The notes beneath the pieces are model-generated. The model made no database searches, had not been told where the DNA came from, and was given only the letters and a program-made list of their open reading frames with translations. From the NCBI GenBank assembly GCA_017464345.1, contig JAFUAH010000030.1:17666-81665 (forward strand): a stretch of DNA of 64,000 nucleotides. The letters run 5' to 3'. The stretch comes from Bacteroidaceae bacterium (GTDB lineage Bacteria > Bacteroidota > Bacteroidia > Bacteroidales > Bacteroidaceae). Of the stretch, positions 59,749-64,000 are shown in pieces (position 1 is the stretch's first letter; each line of letters opens with the position of its first letter). The position numbers and the translations under genes are program-made.

Positions 59749-61392
59749 ATGAAAAAGACGCTGACTGCACTGCTGCTGGCCACCGCACTGATTGCTTCGG
59801 CCCAGTCCTTCGTAAACCTCACCCCACGCCCCAAGAGCGCAGTTGTCAATGACGGGCAGCTCACCCTGCCGCCCCGCCTGACTGTGGCCTACGGCTCGCT
59901 ACCCGATAGCATCAGCCGTGAGGCAGCCCGCTTCGTGAGCGACCTCAACGCGGCCACAGGTCTCCAGGCCGAAGCCCACAGCACAGGGGACGGACTGATA
60001 CGACTGCGCCACGTAGCCGACTGTGCCGCCGAGGGCTACCGTCTGCAAGTGACCACCCAGGGCATCCTCGTCGAGGCCACCACCACGAGCGGCTTCTTCT
60101 ACGCCTTCCAGTCATTGAAGAAGATACTTCCGGCCAACGTCATGGCCCGCCGATACGATGCCGGTAAGTGCTACACCCTGCCCTGCATCACCGTCCAGGA
60201 CGAACCCCGCTTCGCCTACCGGGGCTTCATGCTCGATGTCAGTCGCCACTTCTTCCCCGTCAGCGAACTGAAGCGCATGATAGACCTCATGGCGGCCTAC
60301 AAGATGAACTACTTCCACTGGCACCTGACCGACGACCAAGGCTGGCGTGCCGAGATAGAAGAGTATCCGCGCCTGACCACCGTCGGTGCCACGGCACCCA
60401 ATTGCCGTGTGGTGGATATGCAGCGTGGCACCTACTGGACCGACCGCCCCTACGGCCCCTACTTCTACACCAAGACCGAGATGCGCGAGGTGGTGGAGTA
60501 CTGCGCCCAGCGCCACATCACCGTCATCCCGGAGGTGGATATGCCCGGGCACTTCGTGGCCGCACTGGCCGCCTACCCTGAGTACAGTTGCGACCCTGCG
60601 AATCCACCCTCCGTATGGACGAAAGGTGGCGTCAGTCGTGAGGTGCTGAACGTGGCCAACCCGCGTGCCGTGGCATTTGCAAAGCACATTTTGGGCGAAC
60701 TGTGCGACATCTTCCCCGGCCCCTACTTCCACATCGGCGGCGACGAGTGCCCCACCGATGCCTGGAAGCAGAACGCCGACTGCCAGCGGCTCGTGGAGAG
60801 CGAGGGCCTACCCAACTTTCGCACGCTTCAAAGCCGCTTTATCGAGGACATGACCACCTACCTGGCCGAGCGCGGCAAGCGCACCATCCTCTGGAACGAG
60901 AGCATCACCGCACAGGGAGCCGACCTGGAGCGCGTCGGACGCAATCGGCCCATCATCTTCTGTTGGCATCCCTGCCAACGGGCAGCACGCATGGCCGCCG
61001 AACAGGGCCTGCTAAACGTGGTGACCGAGTTCCACACCAACGCGGGCAGCTACTACATCAACCGCAAGCAGAGCACCGCCCCCGGTGAGCCAGATGGGGC
61101 CGGACAGGGCGACGACACGGTGGAGCGCTGCTACAACTACGTGCCCGTACCAACCGACGTGCCCGAAGCACTGCAACCCTTCTACTGGGGCGTGCAGGCC
61201 ACGTTCTGGTGCGAGTGGGTGGCCACGGCCGACTATCTGGAGTACCTGGCCCTGCCGCGCCTGATGGCCGTGGCCGAGGCAGGATGGACACAGCAGGCCG
61301 ACAAGGACTTCCAAGACTTCCGCCGCCGCATGTCGCTCGACCGCGAACTGCTGGACCTCGGGGGCTACAACTATGGGAAGCATATTTTTTGA
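59749..61392 (+). CDS. GH20 beta-N-acetylhexosaminidase
   Basis: 547 aa, exported (signal peptide ending IASAQS). A GH20b-type N-terminal domain (NLTPRPKSAVVNDGQLTLPP) precedes a TIM barrel with FAYRGFMLDVSRHFFP, YKMNYFHWHLTDDQGWR and the substrate-assisted catalytic pair Asp332-Glu333 in HIGGDECPTDAW. It removes terminal GlcNAc or GalNAc from glycans such as mucin or N-glycan chains. It lies 40 bp before the sulfatase maturase gene, matching a role in sulfated glycan breakdown. Confidence 0.92.
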   Translation: MKKTLTALLLATALIASAQSFVNLTPRPKSAVVNDGQLTLPPRLTVAYGSLPDSISREAARFVSDLNAATGLQAEAHSTGDGLIRLRHVADCAAEGYRLQVTTQGILVEATTTSGFFYAFQSLKKILPANVMARRYDAGKCYTLPCITVQDEPRFAYRGFMLDVSRHFFPVSELKRMIDLMAAYKMNYFHWHLTDDQGWRAEIEEYPRLTTVGATAPNCRVVDMQRGTYWTDRPYGPYFYTKTEMREVVEYCAQRHITVIPEVDMPGHFVAALAAYPEYSCDPANPPSVWTKGGVSREVLNVANPRAVAFAKHILGELCDIFPGPYFHIGGDECPTDAWKQNADCQRLVESEGLPNFRTLQSRFIEDMTTYLAERGKRTILWNESITAQGADLERVGRNRPIIFCWHPCQRAARMAAEQGLLNVVTEFHTNAGSYYINRKQSTAPGEPDGAGQGDDTVERCYNYVPVPTDVPEALQPFYWGVQATFWCEWVATADYLEYLALPRLMAVAEAGWTQQADKDFQDFRRRMSLDRELLDLGGYNYGKHIF

Positions 61393-61424
61393 GGTTAATG
61401 GTGATTGGTGATTGGTTATTGATT
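61392..61424 (+). repeat. TGATTGG heptamer tract before anSME gene
   Basis: Imperfect TGATTGG/TTATTGA units fill the GH20-anSME spacer right after the GH20 stop. Confidence 0.55.
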
Positions 61425-61432
61425 AAAAGACT

Positions 61433-62560
61433 ATGCTTGCTTCCCCCTTCGCCCGACCGTTGTACGTGATGCTGAAACCCGTGGGTGCACACTGCAATCT
61501 AGCTTGCCAATACTGCTACTATCTGGACAAGCAAAAACTCTATGCCCACGAGCCGCGCCACATCCTGAGCGAGCAGTTGCTTGAGCACTTCACTCGCGAA
61601 TACATCGGGGCGCAGACCACCGACGAAGTGCTCTTCACTTGGCACGGCGGCGAGACCATGATGCGCCCGCTCTCCTTCTTCCGCCGTGCCGTGGAGCTAC
61701 AGAAGAAGTACGCCGGGGACAAGCACATCTCCAACTGCATACAGACCAACGGCACCCTCGTCACCGAGGACTGGGCCCGCTTCCTGCACGACGAGGGGTG
61801 GCTGGTGGGTGTCAGCATCGACGGTCCACAGAAAGTTCACGACCACTATCGCCGCACGCGGCAGGACCGCCCTACGTGGGCCAAAGTACGCCATGGCATC
61901 GACATGCTCAACCGCTTCCAAGTGGAGTGGAACGCCATGGCCGTCGTGAATGACATCAACGGCGACGACCCTGTCGGCTTCTACCGTTTCTTCCGCGACG
62001 ACCTCCAGTGTCGCTACCTCCAATTCACGCCCATCGTGGAGCAAATGCCCGACGGCACGGTGGCCCCCTTTAACGTCCGTCCCCGCCAGTGGGGCGAGTT
62101 CCTGTGCGGTGTCTTCGACGAATGGCTCCAGCTGGACGACGTGGGCAACGTCTTTGTGCAAATCTTCGATGCCACCCTCTGCAACTGGTGTGGCGTAGTG
62201 CCCGGTGTATGCACCATGGCCCGCTCGTGCGGCCATGCCGCCGTCATGGAGTGGAACGGCGACGTTTATTCCTGCGACCACTTCGTCTTCCCCCTGTACA
62301 AACTCGGAAACCTGCACGACACGCCCCTCGTAGAGATGATGTACGGCCCCCAGCAGACCCAGTTCGGGCGCATGAAGCAGGAGGGTCTCGTCGATGAGTG
62401 CCGTCAGTGCGAATGGCTCTTCGCCTGCAACGGCGAGTGCCCCAAGAACCGCATTCGCCCTGACGGCCGCAACTATCTGTGTGAGGGCTACCGCATGTAC
62501 TTCGAGCACGTCGCTCCGTGGATGGACGACATGGCGCAGCAACTGCGTCGCCCGGGATGA
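61433..62560 (+). CDS. Anaerobic sulfatase-maturating radical SAM enzyme
   Basis: 375 aa. The radical SAM cluster ligands are Cys21, Cys25 and Cys28 in CNLACQYCYY; the ETMMRPLSFF, GVSIDGPQKVHD and PIVEQMPDG blocks follow anSME. The C-terminal SPASM-type Cys set is present (CTMARSCGHAA, SCDHF, CRQCEWLFACNGECPKNR). It oxidises a Ser or Cys in sulfatases to formylglycine without oxygen, as the Ser-type sulfatase at 10432 requires. A TGATTGG tandem repeat precedes the gene. Confidence 0.92.
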   Translation: MLASPFARPLYVMLKPVGAHCNLACQYCYYLDKQKLYAHEPRHILSEQLLEHFTREYIGAQTTDEVLFTWHGGETMMRPLSFFRRAVELQKKYAGDKHISNCIQTNGTLVTEDWARFLHDEGWLVGVSIDGPQKVHDHYRRTRQDRPTWAKVRHGIDMLNRFQVEWNAMAVVNDINGDDPVGFYRFFRDDLQCRYLQFTPIVEQMPDGTVAPFNVRPRQWGEFLCGVFDEWLQLDDVGNVFVQIFDATLCNWCGVVPGVCTMARSCGHAAVMEWNGDVYSCDHFVFPLYKLGNLHDTPLVEMMYGPQQTQFGRMKQEGLVDECRQCEWLFACNGECPKNRIRPDGRNYLCEGYRMYFEHVAPWMDDMAQQLRRPG

Positions 62561-62622
62561 TAGGATAGTTCAAAGGTCTTGACGTATATTCTTAAATTCG
62601 GGAGTGAAGTTGATAGAGGAAT

Positions 62623-63825
62623 CTATTGATATACTATTTCGTAATGTCCACCCTGTCCTGCACAGTATGTACAGCGTCCTGAATAACCGCAAACGAAGCA
62701 ACTGCCATCACGTAATTGCCCGCGTCCACCATGACAAATATGGCATAGTCCAGAACCAAGGCAACTAGCACATTGTGCCCAAACCTGCATGGGAACAGGC
62801 TGACGCTGTTGTGTTTGTGTGTTTTGTTGGTTGCTTGTCGTAGATGTCTGTGATGTAGTTTTTGCCTGTTGTTGTGGCGTGGCTGTTTTTATGCGCGATA
62901 GTTCCTTCCCCGTATAGTCACATTCTCCCTTATAGCCCAACATCGTGTATGGGAAACTCTTTTGACTGCTTATATAGTTTCCGATGGAAGTATATCCCCT
63001 GCTCGAAGGTATAATAGTTGTCCCCTGATAATTCATTACTCCCCAGAATCCGTTCACCTTGAACTTCAGATAGCCACCGCCAGCCTCCTTTAAGTCCTCC
63101 ATTTCTGTGGGGATAATCACTTTGCCTTCAGCTGACAACAACCCATATAGCCCTCCATTGCAGACTTTATAATATGTGCTTCCGTTTTTCTTCAGCACAG
63201 TAACGTCACTATAACCTTGCGACTTCAATTTTCTTTCCTGCAGTCCTTCTATACGTTTCTTTGCATCTGTGTTTCCATTGGCTGCTGCTTTTGTGTACCA
63301 TTTCTTTACTTGAGAATAGTCTTGCCTTACTCCCACTCCATATTCATAGCAATTTCCAAGATTGTATTGCGACCATGCATTTCCTTGCTCTGCCGCTTTG
63401 GTGTACCAATATACGGCCTTGCTGAAATCCTTCGCTACTCCTTGGCCACTTTGATAGCAACCGCCGAGGTTGCTTTGTGCATATTTATTTCCTTGCTCTG
63501 CTGCTTTGGTGTACCAATATACAGCCTTGCTGTAGTCTTGTGCTACTCCTTGGCCATTATAATAGCAAACGCCAAGGTCGTTTTGTGCATCTGCATATCC
63601 TTGCTCTGCTGCTTTGGAGAACCAAAATGCAGCCTGGTAGTAGTCTTGCGCGACTCCTTGCTTGCCATCTCTATAACAAAGGCCAAGATTGTTTTGTGCC
63701 GATGTATCGCCTTGGTTAGCCTTTGTCGTAAGATTTTTAATGTAGTCGGACTTTTGAGCCGCAACCTTTAGTGGGCCAAATCCTATCAGGAAAAATCCTG
63801 CTAAAAAGCAAAGTAAATGTCTCAT
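62623..63825 (-). CDS. Exported Sel1-repeat, WG-repeat and zinc-finger protein
   Basis: 400 aa with a signal peptide (GPLKVAAQ). About five Sel1 repeats follow (NNLGLCYRDGKQGVAQDYYQAAFWFSKAAEQGYADAQ-type units), then two WG-like repeats (GGLYGLLSAEGKVIIP, NGFWGVMNYQGTTIIP), a Gln/Thr-rich linker and a C-terminal DnaJ-like zinc finger (CASCLGSGLCHICHGGRG, CFVCGYSGRCTYCAGQGG). The start is the Met before the signal peptide; an upstream in-frame extension overlaps the likely promoter. It looks like a protein-interaction scaffold. Base composition is lower in GC than the flanking operon. Confidence 0.8.
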   Translation of the reverse strand: MRHLLCFLAGFFLIGFGPLKVAAQKSDYIKNLTTKANQGDTSAQNNLGLCYRDGKQGVAQDYYQAAFWFSKAAEQGYADAQNDLGVCYYNGQGVAQDYSKAVYWYTKAAEQGNKYAQSNLGGCYQSGQGVAKDFSKAVYWYTKAAEQGNAWSQYNLGNCYEYGVGVRQDYSQVKKWYTKAAANGNTDAKKRIEGLQERKLKSQGYSDVTVLKKNGSTYYKVCNGGLYGLLSAEGKVIIPTEMEDLKEAGGGYLKFKVNGFWGVMNYQGTTIIPSSRGYTSIGNYISSQKSFPYTMLGYKGECDYTGKELSRIKTATPQQQAKTTSQTSTTSNQQNTQTQQRQPVPMQVWAQCASCLGSGLCHICHGGRGQLRDGSCFVCGYSGRCTYCAGQGGHYEIVYQ

Positions 63826-63907
63826 ATATATGTTTTTAGACCCGTTTGCAAATATTGTATTTAACCCGTTGGCGGAATTAGACAGTAAAAAGAATGTATA
63901 GTAAAAA

Positions 63908-63980
63908 GTTGCACATATCACAGATTTTTAGTAACTTAGAGCGTCCAACCTTTAAGTTATACAATCTGATTATGTGCAAC
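63908..63980. repeat. 10-bp inverted repeat near right edge
   Basis: GTTGCACATA (63908-63917) and TATGTGCAAC (63971-63980) enclose an AT-rich stretch. An ATG at 63972 opens a frame (MCNLYTKFV) that leaves the window. It could be the end of a mobile element or the promoter of an unseen gene; too little is present to tell. Confidence 0.35.
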
Positions 63981-64000
63981 CTGTACACAAAGTTCGTGAA

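Overview
The window looks like a chromosomal segment of a GC-rich member of the Bacteroidales, most likely Prevotellaceae. The evidence is the recurrent Bacteroidetes promoter form (TTTG or TTG, about 19-20 bp, TAnnTTTG) in front of many genes, a FeoA-FeoB fusion with a tiny Cys-rich partner, a PorZ-like type IX secretion protein, an HU-like/smalltalk/P5-like/DUF4248 group, and many lipoproteins and proteins with short Por-type C-terminal tails. No rRNA, CRISPR array or clear insertion sequence is visible. All assignments come from reading motifs by eye; no database was searched.

Layout. 1-5678: housekeeping run on the plus strand (acetyltransferase-like fragment, parE, coaD, ctpA-type protease, ybeY). 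5679-10135: less GC-rich accessory stretch with a retropepsin-like protease behind a small overlapping ORF, a long imperfect inverted repeat and three secreted proteins, one fasciclin-like. 10432-15672: Ser-type sulfatase, DUF349 protein, divergent tRNA-Gln and tRNA-Lys, DUF3298-type lipoprotein. 15723-25936: a ScdA/hemerythrin/LuxR regulator divergent from porin, permuted imelysin, di-heme oxidoreductase, second porin, CxxCH lipoprotein, RidA-like protein and a System II cytochrome c synthase. I read this as one iron/redox module with its own heme-attachment enzyme. 25963-28648: PBP4-type peptidase and PI-PLC-like protein. 28708-32866 (minus): Cys-rich peptide, FeoAB, RsgA, Frr. 32967-37043: VTC-domain protein, DUF4956 membrane protein, DUF2490-type outer-membrane protein, tail protein and DUF4353-type protein, resembling polyphosphate-polymerase/CotH neighbourhoods but without CotH. 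37169-44568 (minus): S24 regulator, tRNA-Leu, clan GH-D glycosidase with GH25 lysozyme, then an AT-rich trio of envelope proteins. 45148-47172: HU-like DNA-binding group with the divergent DUF4248 unit. 47252-62560 (plus): LtaS-like transferase, leuS, two YitT proteins, an in-frame rdgB-porZ fusion, aroQ, O-methyltransferase, rbfA, LolC/E-like permease, GH20 hexosaminidase and anaerobic sulfatase maturase. 62623-63825 (minus): Sel1-repeat/zinc-finger protein.

Themes. Short 7-9 bp tandem repeats, often arranged as palindromes, sit on gene boundaries and supply stop codons, start codons, signal-peptide codons and even internal linkers; one 31-bp stretch is identical inside two unrelated genes. 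The Ser-type sulfatase and the maturase 50 kb away form a logical pair and, with GH20 and the GH-D enzyme, point to use of host or dietary glycans. The most unusual single locus is rdgB-porZ, where a cytoplasmic nucleotide pyrophosphatase runs without a stop codon into an exported secretion-system protein.
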